Source: Candidatus Poribacteria bacterium (GTDB lineage Bacteria > Poribacteria > WGA-4E > WGA-3G). From it: DNA of 13,115 bases. The stretch is taken from positions 1 to 13,115 of the forward strand of contig VXXH01000293.1 of the NCBI GenBank assembly GCA_009835515.1, given 5' to 3'. The number at the start of each line of letters is the position of its first letter. The first letter of the stretch is position 1. The notes under the pieces were generated by a model. The model was not told the origin of the DNA and searched no databases. It saw only the letters and a list, made by a program, of their open reading frames with translations. The translations under genes were made by a program, and so were the position numbers. This document shows positions 1 to 7,139 of this stretch, one piece after another.

Positions 1-1
1 G

Positions 2-982
2 TTTGAACGGCGTGAAGGGATCCCGCTACCGATAGATAACATCTCAATTACCTCCGGCTCTATGCAGGCACTGGAATTGGTGCTTGGCACATTTATCAAC
101 CCCGGTGATACCGTGCTAACAGAGGAATATACTTACAGCGGCACTTTGGGGATCATGCGACATTTCGAGGCGAATATCGAAGGTGTGTCAATGGACTATA
201 CCGACGGTATGGATATGGACGCGCTGGCATCAAAGTTGAAGGCACTCAAGCAGAAAAACATCCGCCCCTCGTTAATTTATACGACATCCAACCATCAAAA
301 TCCGACGGGTGCGATCCTCTCGCTTGAACGCCGAAAGCGGATGCTGGCACTCGCAGAAGAATATGATACACTGGTTGTTGAAGACGATTGTTATGGCGAC
401 ATCGACTTTACATCAACGCCGACCCCGGACTCGCTTTTTAAGTTAGACACTTCAAATCGGGTGATCTTCATTGCGACTTTCTCGAAGATTTTAGGGGCAG
501 GCGTGCGGCAGGGTTACTTTGTAGCGAGACAACCCTATTATGGGCAAATCCATCAGAACCGATGGGACGGTGGAACGAGCGCGTTGGCGAGTGCGATTGT
601 TGCTGAATTCTTCACGGAGCATCTTGAAGCACATCTTGTAAAGACGAACGCTGCTGTCGGCGCGAAATGTCGGGCGGTGGTAGATACGCTTGACGCACAT
701 GTGAGTGACCTCTGTACGTGGACGCGACCGCGCGGTGGATTGTTCCTCTGGATAGATTTGCCGGAAACCACGGATATGCAGAAGTTGCAACAGTTGGCAT
801 CTGAAAAAGGGGTCGGTTACAGCAACGGGAGTGCTTTCCACTATGCGAACGCCCCAGTGAAGTCGATCCGGCTGGCGTATGCATACTGCCATGTCGATGA
901 TATTCCTGAAGGGATTACGTACCTATGTGAGGCGATCCGTGCCGCGCAGAGTTCAGCGGCGGATGTCGCGGCGGGAGATTAG
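2..982 (+). CDS. PLP-dependent class I/II aminotransferase (5' truncated)
   Basis: The reading frame is open from base 2, so the gene starts outside the window and about 327 residues are visible. The protein is a fold-type I aminotransferase. Visible motifs are ITSGSMQALELV near the left edge (cofactor phosphate-binding region), HQNPTG (substrate/PLP-binding loop), VVEDDCYGDI (the Asp that pairs with the PLP pyridine nitrogen) and FSKILGAGVRQGY, whose Lys would form the Schiff base. RPRGGLFLWIDLP and SIRLAYAYC are the C-terminal small-domain motifs, with the carboxylate-binding Arg in SIRLAY. The set resembles the 2-aminoadipate/LysN/Aro8-like subgroup and the aminotransferase half of MocR regulators. 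Because the N-terminus is missing, a GntR DNA-binding domain cannot be excluded. The amino-acid substrate is unknown. The nearest downstream gene lies about 420 bp away, behind repeats, so no operon link to the right is evident. Confidence 0.9.
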   Translation, partial: FERREGIPLPIDNISITSGSMQALELVLGTFINPGDTVLTEEYTYSGTLGIMRHFEANIEGVSMDYTDGMDMDALASKLKALKQKNIRPSLIYTTSNHQNPTGAILSLERRKRMLALAEEYDTLVVEDDCYGDIDFTSTPTPDSLFKLDTSNRVIFIATFSKILGAGVRQGYFVARQPYYGQIHQNRWDGGTSALASAIVAEFFTEHLEAHLVKTNAAVGAKCRAVVDTLDAHVSDLCTWTRPRGGLFLWIDLPETTDMQKLQQLASEKGVGYSNGSAFHYANAPVKSIRLAYAYCHVDDIPEGITYLCEAIRAAQSSAADVAAGD

Positions 983-988
983 TAATTC

Positions 989-1003
989 GGGGTTACAAAC
1001 CCC
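989..1003 (+). terminator. Short hairpin after aminotransferase gene
   Basis: GGGGTT-aca-AACCCC forms a perfect 6-bp stem starting 7 nt after the TAG stop, followed by CTTCTACATT, which is only modestly T-rich. It may be a weak terminator for the aminotransferase gene or part of a dispersed repeat. The lack of a real T-tract keeps confidence low. Confidence 0.35.
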
Positions 1004-1038
1004 TTCTACATTACCGATTTATAGTAAAGTCGGGTGCC

Positions 1039-1280
1039 CGTAGGTTGGGTAGAGCGGAAAAAAAAGAAAGATGTCGGTGTTTCAAATACCCTAAAATCCG
1101 ATCTGTCGTCATATTCGCTCAAGAACGCAGCGAAACCCAACTTCACACCGGCATAATCACGGATACTTCAAAATGAAGCGTTGGGTTTCACTCGGTTTCT
1201 GTTTGAGATAGCAGGCATGGAGAGGCACTATTTTTCATGATTTTTAGGGGTTTGATGGAGCCCGTTCTACCCAACCTACG
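1039..1280. mobile_element. MITE-like long imperfect palindrome
   Basis: The outer arms are CGTAGGTTGGGTAGA (1039-1053) and its exact reverse complement (1266-1280), with CGG matching one base further in. Nested pairs lie inside: 1082-1098 with 1239-1255 (one mismatch plus indel-like differences), and GAAACCCAAC (1132-1141) with GTTGGGTTTC (1180-1189). The whole ~242 bp can therefore fold back on itself. No open reading frame of note lies inside. This fits a non-autonomous miniature inverted-repeat element, and a further copy of its right end occurs at 13058-13080. I saw no clear target-site duplication. Confidence 0.6.
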
Positions 1281-1329
1281 ATACTATGGCAGCTCCGAGA
1301 AAAGCCCTGCCACAAATCATCTCTTAACC

Positions 1330-1376
1330 GATAACTGAAAGATTTTTCGGAGAAAAATCGTACTGACGACTGACTG
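1330..1376 (+). repeat. Partial copy of the ~196-bp gene-proximal repeat
   Basis: This carries the hairpin module GATTTTTC..GAAAAATC, followed by GTACTGACGACTGAC. The module also occurs in the fuller copies at 4430-4625 and 10828-11027. It ends just before the sulfatase-like gene and has the same orientation relative to its downstream gene as the other copies. One base in the loop (GGAG instead of GCAG) distinguishes it. Confidence 0.65.
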
Positions 1377-1391
1377 CTAATGGTTAATAAA

Positions 1392-1395
1392 GGAG
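1392..1395 (+). promoter_or_regulatory. Shine-Dalgarno selecting a TTG start
   Basis: AAAGGAG ends 8 nt before a TTG codon at 1404. The upstream in-frame ATG at 1380 has only repeat-derived sequence (CGACTGACTGCTA) before it and no Shine-Dalgarno. The site therefore favours the TTG, giving the N-terminus M-RNIILISLDTLR that is usual for this family. Confidence 0.6.
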
Positions 1396-1403
1396 CAGAA
1401 AGT

Positions 1404-2771
1404 TTGCGCAATATCATCCTTATATCTTTGGATACACTCCGAGCATCAAGTATGAGTTGTTACGGACATTATAATTTAACAACACCACACCTTGATGCGC
1501 TGGTAGAAAAATCGACGCTTTTTGAGAAGTGTATCAGTCCACATATCCCGACGCACCCTGCACATACCACGATGTTCACCGGTAAAGATGTTTTGTCTCA
1601 CCAAATCATCACACAAGGCGGGACACTAAACTTAGCGGAAGATGTTAAAACCACGCCGGAGTTATTAAGCGAATCGGGTTACTTCACCGTCGCTGCGGAT
1701 AATTTGGGGCGCTGGTTTCAGCGCGGTTTTCCTGAAGGTCAGTACCGAGGCTATCAATGGGAGAGCGGTTACCGGAAAGCGCGAAAAGCGGAAGCGGTTA
1801 ATCAGACAGCCATTGAACTTTTAGACCTTGCACAGTCTCAAGATAAGCCGTGGTTCGCTTTTCTCCACTACTGGGATCCGCATACACCATATCACCCGCC
1901 GCTTCCCTTTGAACGGATGTTTTATAGTGGGGACGAATGCGATCCGAAGAATCGGAGTATGGATGCCGTTTATGCCTGTGAACCCTTCACAGACTATTTC
2001 CGACAGTGGATGTGCACACCGGATCCTACTGATCCGGAAAACATTGCGAAGAAACGACTCTGGCGAGATAGACGCTATGTGAATTCACAATACGATGCCT
2101 CGATCGCCTATATGGACGCATGCCTGGCGCAGCTTTTTCGGTACCTACAAGATTCTGGGCAGCTTGAGGAGACACTGCTGATTATTACGGCGGATCACGG
2201 TGAAGAACTTGATGAACACGAACTCTGGTATGATCACCACGGGCTTTATGAAACAAACTGCCATGTGCCGTTGATCGTTCACTGCCCGGCACTTATCCCA
2301 GCAGAGCAGCGCCTTGGCGGGCTTGTGCGTCTCACTGATATCGCACCGACAATTCTCGATTATGCGGGATTGACAGCGGTGGCGGAACGCGAAAAGATGG
2401 AAGGCGTAAGTCTACGTGCGTTGATGGAAAGTGGGGCGCAGGATGGCACGACACGGGCGGTCTATCTTACGGAGTGTGGCTGGATGAAAAAGCGCGGATG
2501 GCAGACGCAGAAATGGAAGTTGATCGTTGAAACCGGTGGCACGCCTGCTGTTTACAACACGCCAGATTTGGAACTTTACGATCTTGAAGAGGATCCGGAT
2601 GAGGTCTACAACCTCGCTGAGGAAGCAGACGATGTCGTTGCACGTTTGAAAGCGGAGATGTCGGATTTTTTGGAACGCAGGCTCGCTGAGACAGGGCTGC
2701 CCGACCCGACGGTTGCGCAAGATATTACCATGCGCCGCATCGGGGATAAATCGAGGGCGGTGCCGCTCTAA
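1404..2771 (+). CDS. Sulfatase-superfamily hydrolase with Thr in place of the formylglycine residue
   Basis: The protein has 455 residues from the TTG start; an alternative in-frame ATG at 1380 adds 8. It belongs to the alkaline-phosphatase/sulfatase fold. Metal ligands are visible in ISLDTLR (Asp10), ITADHGEE (Asp264, His265) and the YDHHG segment (His278, His279). FLHYWDPHTPYHPP (about 153-166) is the usual DPHxPY block, and LYDLEEDPDEVYNL near the C-terminus is the typical closing motif. The canonical C/S-x-P-x-R is replaced by T-H-P-A-H (Thr50-His54) followed by TTMFTG, so Cys/Ser-dependent formylglycine cannot form. The enzyme may act as a phosphodiesterase, phosphatase or other esterase using Thr as nucleophile; the substrate is unknown. 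No signal peptide is visible, which suggests a cytoplasmic enzyme. It heads a three-gene operon, and the next start codon lies 13 nt after its stop. Confidence 0.85.
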   Translation: MRNIILISLDTLRASSMSCYGHYNLTTPHLDALVEKSTLFEKCISPHIPTHPAHTTMFTGKDVLSHQIITQGGTLNLAEDVKTTPELLSESGYFTVAADNLGRWFQRGFPEGQYRGYQWESGYRKARKAEAVNQTAIELLDLAQSQDKPWFAFLHYWDPHTPYHPPLPFERMFYSGDECDPKNRSMDAVYACEPFTDYFRQWMCTPDPTDPENIAKKRLWRDRRYVNSQYDASIAYMDACLAQLFRYLQDSGQLEETLLIITADHGEELDEHELWYDHHGLYETNCHVPLIVHCPALIPAEQRLGGLVRLTDIAPTILDYAGLTAVAEREKMEGVSLRALMESGAQDGTTRAVYLTECGWMKKRGWQTQKWKLIVETGGTPAVYNTPDLELYDLEEDPDEVYNLAEEADDVVARLKAEMSDFLERRLAETGLPDPTVAQDITMRRIGDKSRAVPL

Positions 2772-2784
2772 AGAGAGGTGTATC

Positions 2785-3816
2785 ATGATATATAGAAGCC
2801 CATTACGCCCCGTTGCTACGTTTCTGTGCGTGATACCGACATTACTTGTGGCAGCACTGGTTTTCAACAGTTGTACTGCACTGAAAGAGGCACAGCAGCG
2901 CCGTGAGAAACGGCTACTTGAGAAGCGGAACGCGACTTCCCTGATGCTTAAACCCTCAAAGGCAACCATAAAAAAAATCACAGAAGATGCCTTGTTCGGC
3001 GAGAGCGATCACTATACCCTCAAATTCGCTGAGGATCTGCACGGACTTCCAGCATTCGACGAGGTCCCGGAGCGGAAAGAATTCATCCGCAGTGCACTCG
3101 GCTATATGGAGAGCCTTTACGATGCGATGAGCGAACACTTCGGGTTTCATCCAGAGCATCAGATCCATGTGACGCTGCATGACGCCTATAGAGGCAGTAG
3201 ACTCGCAGCGTTTACGAGTACCCAGTATCGCTCCGGCATTTCAAACGGACGGTATGTGAAGTTTATTGCCGGTATTCAGATGGACTTTCCGATGCAGATG
3301 TATGAAAAACACGGGGTGCGGGTGCATGAATTGACACACGCGTTCACGAATATCTATTATATCCCGGTCTGGTTTTCGGAAGGCATCGCCGTGCTGATTC
3401 AGTCGGAGTATGCCAAAGGCGGATTGCACGCTAAACTTGATAGCCTCAAGGCGGATATCCGCATTGATCTCAACGGTGAGAATGAACTCGAGAATTGGGT
3501 CGGGCATACGGAAAGCAGCCCCTTGACACAGTGGAGATATCGCTACGCGTACACGCTGGTGGCAGAATTATGGGAACGATACGGCAACGATTTTTACATT
3601 AAGGTCTTTGAATTGATGGAGGCGGATGGGCTTCACCAACAATTAGAGTCCTTGATGCCGACGAGTGTGCTGGTCTACTATTTCAGCAAAGCAGCCGGTG
3701 AAGACCTCGTGCCGTTCTTTAGACAATTGCATTTCAATGTGCGTCCGTTGACGAAAGAGGATATTGTTAAGCAGATTGAGACAATGAATAGTCAAATCCG
3801 AAGGAGAAGGGAATAA
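2785..3816 (+). CDS. Gluzincin-type metallopeptidase lipoprotein (peptidase MA-like)
   Basis: The protein has 343 residues. The start at 2785 is chosen because AGAGAGG lies 6 nt upstream and because the product then begins with a signal sequence: basic MIYRSPLR, a hydrophobic stretch (about 11-27), and Cys30 in VFNSC. That would be a slightly atypical lipobox, so a lipid-anchored envelope protein is inferred. The zinc motif is HELTH (181-185), with the third ligand Glu199 in WFSEG. This H-E-x-x-H plus E arrangement 14 residues later is that of gluzincin peptidases with the peptidase-MA-like fold. A basic, coiled-coil-like linker (34-50) follows the anchor. The gene lies between the sulfatase-like gene and a second lipoprotein gene, overlapping the latter by one base (TAATG). 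The substrate is unknown; a role in envelope protein processing or degradation is only inference. Confidence 0.8.
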   Translation: MIYRSPLRPVATFLCVIPTLLVAALVFNSCTALKEAQQRREKRLLEKRNATSLMLKPSKATIKKITEDALFGESDHYTLKFAEDLHGLPAFDEVPERKEFIRSALGYMESLYDAMSEHFGFHPEHQIHVTLHDAYRGSRLAAFTSTQYRSGISNGRYVKFIAGIQMDFPMQMYEKHGVRVHELTHAFTNIYYIPVWFSEGIAVLIQSEYAKGGLHAKLDSLKADIRIDLNGENELENWVGHTESSPLTQWRYRYAYTLVAELWERYGNDFYIKVFELMEADGLHQQLESLMPTSVLVYYFSKAAGEDLVPFFRQLHFNVRPLTKEDIVKQIETMNSQIRRRRE

Positions 3817-4418
3817 TGCGTACGCAATTCAAGGTCGGTTATATTTACATGTTGCCGCTGTTGGGTCTGATGGGTTTATGTGTCGGTTGTAGTCTCGGAC
3901 AGAGCTGGAGTGAGAATTACGCACTTCAATCGGGTGTAACAGCCAGTGACCCAGCACTTATTGACGATAATCCTGAGACGATTGGGCAGTCTCAACGCAA
4001 GAAAAGTTCCGGCAGTGCCTTAACGGACCTCAATATCCCGTCAGAGGCGATTATCCATCTCCCGGAGAAGCGGTCAATTTATCGTATCGTTATCCACTCC
4101 ACGAATCTGGAGGATTTTGAGGTACAAGCGTTTGACTCGCTCGGAGAATGGAAAAAAATCTATGACCGACGGACAAATAAGGATCGGGTGATTGACATCC
4201 GTCTGAACAAGGTTGTCACGACGACGGGTATTAAGTTATTGGTGCGACGGACGACAGATGATGCAGCACAACGGCGTGAGAACCTGAAACTCAAGCGTGA
4301 GAATGTAGAGACGCCTGACGGCAATAGACGGCGCGGGCGGTATCTGTACCATCTCACAGGGCCGACGACGGCGTTAGCGAAAATCGCGGAGATCGAGTTG
4401 TACGGGTATGCGAATTAG
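3816..4418 (+). CDS. Small lipoprotein with discoidin-like (F5/8 type C) domain
   Basis: The protein has 200 residues. A hydrophobic N-terminal segment (about 8-24) ends in LCVGC, a good lipobox with Cys25 as the lipidated residue. The remainder looks like a galactose-binding/discoidin beta-sandwich: YALQSGVTASDPALIDDNPET (about 35-55) resembles the 'DGN' opening of such domains, then come SIYRIVIHSTNLEDFEVQAF, a central GIKLLVRRTT strand and a closing KIAEIELYGY. A very basic insert (about 145-175: RRENLKLKRE, NRRRGRY) interrupts the fold. The ATG overlaps the TAA of the upstream gene and AAGGAGAAGG precedes it, so translation is probably coupled to the metallopeptidase gene. It may help that enzyme bind a surface glycan or protein; this is inference. 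Confidence 0.7.
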   Translation: MRTQFKVGYIYMLPLLGLMGLCVGCSLGQSWSENYALQSGVTASDPALIDDNPETIGQSQRKKSSGSALTDLNIPSEAIIHLPEKRSIYRIVIHSTNLEDFEVQAFDSLGEWKKIYDRRTNKDRVIDIRLNKVVTTTGIKLLVRRTTDDAAQRRENLKLKRENVETPDGNRRRGRYLYHLTGPTTALAKIAEIELYGYAN

Positions 4419-4429
4419 TTATCAGAGGA

Positions 4430-4625
4430 AATAGTTTTCAGTTTTTATGGTTGTCAGTTATCGGTTATCAGTTATCAGTTAAAAGAGGATTGGGACAATG
4501 CAAAAGGTCTCTTTACTGAAAACTGAAAGATTTTTCGCAGAAAAATCGTACTAACGACTGACAACTGTTAAAACTGAAAGATTTTTCGCAGAAAAAATCG
4601 TACTGAAAACTGACAACTGACAACT
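4430..4625 (+). repeat. ~196-bp dispersed repeat, copy 1
   Basis: This fills the spacer between the lipoprotein gene and the GT9 gene and ends one base before the GT9 ATG. It matches the reverse complement of 10828-11027 almost throughout. Modules in order: degenerate TCAGTTA heptamers (4454-4480); a possible stem AAAGAG (4482-4487)/CTCTTT (4509-4514) enclosing ATTG-gga-CAAT (4489-4499); then two GATTTTTC-GC-AGAAAAATC hairpins (around 4529-4547 and 4580-4598), each followed by GTACT and CTGACAAC units. There is no coding potential. It may act as a transcribed structural element or be a mobile STRR-like repeat. Confidence 0.8.
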
Positions 4626-5780
4626 ATGATACAATCCAACCGTTTTCAACAGTACTTAGACCGTTATGTGGGCATACCGCTTTGTGGTATGCTCAGTTTA
4701 TTTCGTAGGCGTGATTCGGTGTCTTATACACCGAAAAAAATCCTCTTCATCCAACTCTCCGCATTGGGTGATACCATTCTGGCTGTTCCGACGATCCGCG
4801 CGATACGGCAGGCCTTCCCGGATGCGGAGCTCACAATGTTGGCATCCCCGACGAATCTTAACTATTTGGCAAATTGTCCCTACATTGATAAACAGCTCTC
4901 TTTTCGGATGCCGATGTATCGGTTGTTTGCGGTGCTGCGGCGCGAACAGTTCGATTGGGCAATCGATCTGGAGCATTGGCCCCGGTTGAGCGCGCTCCTT
5001 GCCTACATGAGCGGGGCACCCGTGCGTATTGGGTTTCAGACAAAAGGGCAGTATCGCCACTTTCTCTTTACAGAGACAGTGCAACACGTCCAAGGTCGGC
5101 ACGAAGTGCGAAATTTCTTGGATCTCGCGACGCGGTTGGGATGCTCAACACAGGAACTTACACTTGAAACTTGGTGCGGTGCGGCGGCGCGGACGTGGGT
5201 GCGCGAAGTCTTGGTTCAAGAACAGGTTGCGCCGGACGTACCCTTTGTGGTACTACATCCAGAAGCGGGGAGACGGGGTGAACCGCGCAGAAGGTGGCTC
5301 CAAGAGTCCTATGTCGCATTAGCGGATGCACTGATTGCACGCTACGGCGTACAGCTTGTTTTGACAGGCGCGCCGAATGAGGTCCACCTCTCTGAAGCGA
5401 TTGCGGCGCGGACGCAGCAGCGGGCAGTCGTCCTTGCGGGACAGACGGACGTTAATCAACTTGCCGCGCTTTTTTCGGATGCGGTGTTAGTGGTGAGCGG
5501 TAACTGTGGGCCGATGCATCTCGCGGCTGCGACGGGTACACCGGTTATCGGGCTGCACGGCCCGACAAACGCTGCACAATGGGGACCTTGGAGCCGTGAT
5601 GCGAGTATTGTCCGTGCGGCACTGCCGTGTAGCCCGTGTCTGAATTTAGGATTTGAATATGGGTGTCAGGCGTTACCTGATGGAACGTCGCCGTGTATGC
5701 ATACCATCAAGGTTGCGACTGTACTTCAGGAATGTGATCGGTTTTTGGCAAGCGATCGGTTATCGATTATCAGCAGTTAG
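4626..5780 (+). CDS. Glycosyltransferase family 9 (heptosyltransferase-like)
   Basis: The protein has 384 residues with a GT-B fold typical of LPS heptosyltransferases. The N-terminal domain begins KKILFIQLSALGDTILAVP (about 37-55), with the conserved Gly48-Asp49 loop. The C-terminal nucleotide-sugar site is SGNCGPMHLAAATGTPVIGL (291-310), followed by HGPTNAAQWGPW. A cysteine set, CSPC...C...C (335, 338, 347, 357), closes the domain as in many heptosyltransferase-like proteins. The likely role is transfer of a heptose or other sugar to an outer-membrane or surface glycan on the cytoplasmic side. The first 36 residues are a family-like extension (LDRYVGIPLCGML). The ATG has no Shine-Dalgarno because the repeat ends right at it. 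The last residues (DRLSIISS) are encoded by a sequence resembling the TCAGTTA repeat, so the C-terminal tail may be repeat-derived. Confidence 0.88.
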   Translation: MIQSNRFQQYLDRYVGIPLCGMLSLFRRRDSVSYTPKKILFIQLSALGDTILAVPTIRAIRQAFPDAELTMLASPTNLNYLANCPYIDKQLSFRMPMYRLFAVLRREQFDWAIDLEHWPRLSALLAYMSGAPVRIGFQTKGQYRHFLFTETVQHVQGRHEVRNFLDLATRLGCSTQELTLETWCGAAARTWVREVLVQEQVAPDVPFVVLHPEAGRRGEPRRRWLQESYVALADALIARYGVQLVLTGAPNEVHLSEAIAARTQQRAVVLAGQTDVNQLAALFSDAVLVVSGNCGPMHLAAATGTPVIGLHGPTNAAQWGPWSRDASIVRAALPCSPCLNLGFEYGCQALPDGTSPCMHTIKVATVLQECDRFLASDRLSIISS

Positions 5781-5828
5781 TAAGTGCAAGGGCAAACGTA
5801 CCTACAAGGCCAGGGAGGCACGCCTATC

Positions 5829-5858
5829 GGACCCGGGATTATCGGGTGTCCCCGTTTT
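5829..5858 (+). terminator. Possible weak terminator in the convergent gene junction
   Basis: GGACCCG (5829-5835) pairs with CGGGTGTCC (5843-5851) with a bulge, followed by CC-G-TTTT. It could end transcription of the GT9 gene, but it overlaps the last codons of the convergent nuclease gene and its T-tract is short. Confidence 0.3.
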
Positions 5859-6891
5859 GCAAATGAATATCGTCTATCGTCTCCGCATCAAGCACCGCAT
5901 CAAACAGCGTATCCAGTTCCGCAGGATTTTGCATAGCATTGATCTGGGTGATGAGACTCTCGGGAATATCGCCAAATTGGGACTGCAGTAGTTTGAGAAC
6001 ATCAGCGCGCCTTGCGCGTGCTTCACCTTGTTCTACGCCTTGTTCAAAGAGCGTTCCTGCTATGGCATCTGCCATGGTACCCACCTCCATTTCATCTGTA
6101 TAGTCGTTCACGATTGTTAGCAAGTCATCGCGTTCTTCAACCGGACGGCGATGCAAAATCAGCAGAATCAGATACGCTACCGATCGTCTCAGTTGTTCGG
6201 ACCGTTCTCGCCCCAGTTCGCTCAGATGCGTCATCGCTTGCTGCAACGCGCTGCTTATTAGATCCTTGTCCGCATGCTCTTGTTGAAGCACCGTTAGCAA
6301 CCATCCGAACGGATGATCAATGCGCGTCAGATCCGATGCCGCTGTCTCCTTTACACTGAGAAACAGCGTGTCAAATGCTGGGACAAACCGAGCGAGTGCG
6401 TCCGGTATGTCCATTATTCCAGTGAGGGACAACGCACTATTCCAACGTTGCGCCCCTGTGTAAAATACGATCGGGAGAATCGGACGTAAACGCCATTCAC
6501 CTTTCGGAACATCCTCTGATTCCCACTCGCGCCGCTGGGAGTCCCAAATTTGCGTCATATAAAATAACACTCGAAATCCCATTGTCACATCAACCGTGGA
6601 TTGGTGTTCAATGAGGATATAAATGAGCAGTTCCTCAGTTTCAGACCCCGCACGAAATGGGACACTAAAGATGATGTCGGATTCCTGCTCACGAAGCGTG
6701 TCGGAAACAAAACTTCTGTTCAGTTGAGCCAGTTGAGTAAAATCAATGTGCGATGCAAGTTGAGCTGCGATGATTTCTATTAACCCCCGAACGTTCTCTT
6801 TATCTTGGAGTAACCATCTGGCACTTCTATCAGGGAAGTGCTGGATTGGAAAATCGAAGATATCAAATATGTCTGTTTCTGTGGTTTCCAT
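5839..6891 (-). CDS. Rpn-family PD-(D/E)XK nuclease (PDDEXK transposase-like)
   Basis: The protein has 350 residues. The start at 6891 is chosen because GTAGGAGCG lies 5 nt upstream and because the alternative ATG at 6951 sits inside the -35 box. The N-terminal domain matches the Rpn/YhgA-like recombination-promoting nuclease family: a helical leader, then ESDIIFSVPF (Asp72) and LIYILIEHQSTVD (Glu95-His-Gln97), which are the D...ExQ elements of a PD-(D/E)XK site, and RPILPIVFYTG. The C-terminal part carries GTLFEQGVEQGEARARR and a DUF4351-like tail (LLQSQFGDIPESL...LDAVLDAETIDDI). Homologues are Mg-dependent endonucleases that stimulate RecA-independent recombination. The gene is convergent with the GT9 gene and surrounded by repeats. 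Horizontal mobility is plausible for this family but not shown here. Confidence 0.88.
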   Translation of the reverse strand: METTETDIFDIFDFPIQHFPDRSARWLLQDKENVRGLIEIIAAQLASHIDFTQLAQLNRSFVSDTLREQESDIIFSVPFRAGSETEELLIYILIEHQSTVDVTMGFRVLFYMTQIWDSQRREWESEDVPKGEWRLRPILPIVFYTGAQRWNSALSLTGIMDIPDALARFVPAFDTLFLSVKETAASDLTRIDHPFGWLLTVLQQEHADKDLISSALQQAMTHLSELGRERSEQLRRSVAYLILLILHRRPVEERDDLLTIVNDYTDEMEVGTMADAIAGTLFEQGVEQGEARARRADVLKLLQSQFGDIPESLITQINAMQNPAELDTLFDAVLDAETIDDIHLQNGDTR

Positions 6892-6922
6892 AACCGCTCC
6901 TACGCTACGACCTATATTATAT

Positions 6923-6951
6923 AGCATAACAGATTTTGGTGGAGTCGTCAA
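6923..6951 (-). promoter_or_regulatory. Sigma-70-type promoter of the Rpn-family gene
   Basis: Read on the - strand, TTGACG (6951-6946) and TATGCT (6928-6923) are separated by exactly 17 nt. Transcription would start near 6916, leaving a ~25-nt leader with the GGAG Shine-Dalgarno. The position excludes the longer upstream start codon. A second TATAAT (6921-6916) follows immediately but at poor spacing. Confidence 0.65.
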
Positions 6952-7087
6952 GGAGTTTTGGTGGTTGACTATCAGCTGTCAGCCATCAGCGGATGAGACC
7001 TAACAGAAATATCAATAATCCGAGTCAACCTTGCCGAGCAGATTTAGGCGTGCGCTTACCAAGACTAAGTGCCGGTGACAACCTGTT

Positions 7088-7118
7088 AAAAAGGAAAGGC
7101 GGGGTTCGGAACCCCGCC
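7088..7118 (-). terminator. Rho-independent terminator of groESL
   Basis: GGCGGGGTT-CGG-AACCCCGCC (7098-7118) is a perfect 9-bp GC-rich stem. On the - strand it is followed by TTTCCTTTTTAA. It lies about 190 nt beyond the groEL stop. The intervening DNA is the palindromic element at 7140-7283, suggesting that the insertion pushed the terminator away from the gene. Confidence 0.75.
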
Positions 7119-7139
7119 AATCAGAACTTGAGCGTTCAG

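Noticed and set aside
1380..1403. ATG at 1380 as start of the sulfatase-like gene
   Set aside because: It lacks a Shine-Dalgarno and follows repeat sequence directly, whereas TTG 1404 has AAAGGAG 8 nt ahead. It remains possible.
2713..2784. Longer N-terminus for the metallopeptidase lipoprotein
   Set aside because: It would overlap the end of the upstream gene and hide the signal sequence. ATG 2785 has a Shine-Dalgarno and a lipoprotein leader.
4454..4480. CRISPR-like array
   Set aside because: The units are degenerate 7-mers without spacers, so this is a simple STRR-type repeat.
4672..4692. Hairpin GCATACC/GGTATGC just inside the GT9 gene
   Set aside because: It is a perfect 7-bp stem near the start codon, but it lies in coding sequence with no further support and could be chance.
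6892..6951. Longer N-terminus for the Rpn-family protein
   Set aside because: The upstream ATG lies in the -35 box of a strong promoter, and the ATG at 6891 has GGAG at good spacing.
6963..7030. Inverted repeat GGTTGACT/AGTCAACC with a TATCAGCTGTCAGCCATCAGC-type heptamer tract
   Set aside because: The arms are only 8 bp and the interior has no structure I can interpret; it is probably a degenerate repeat remnant.
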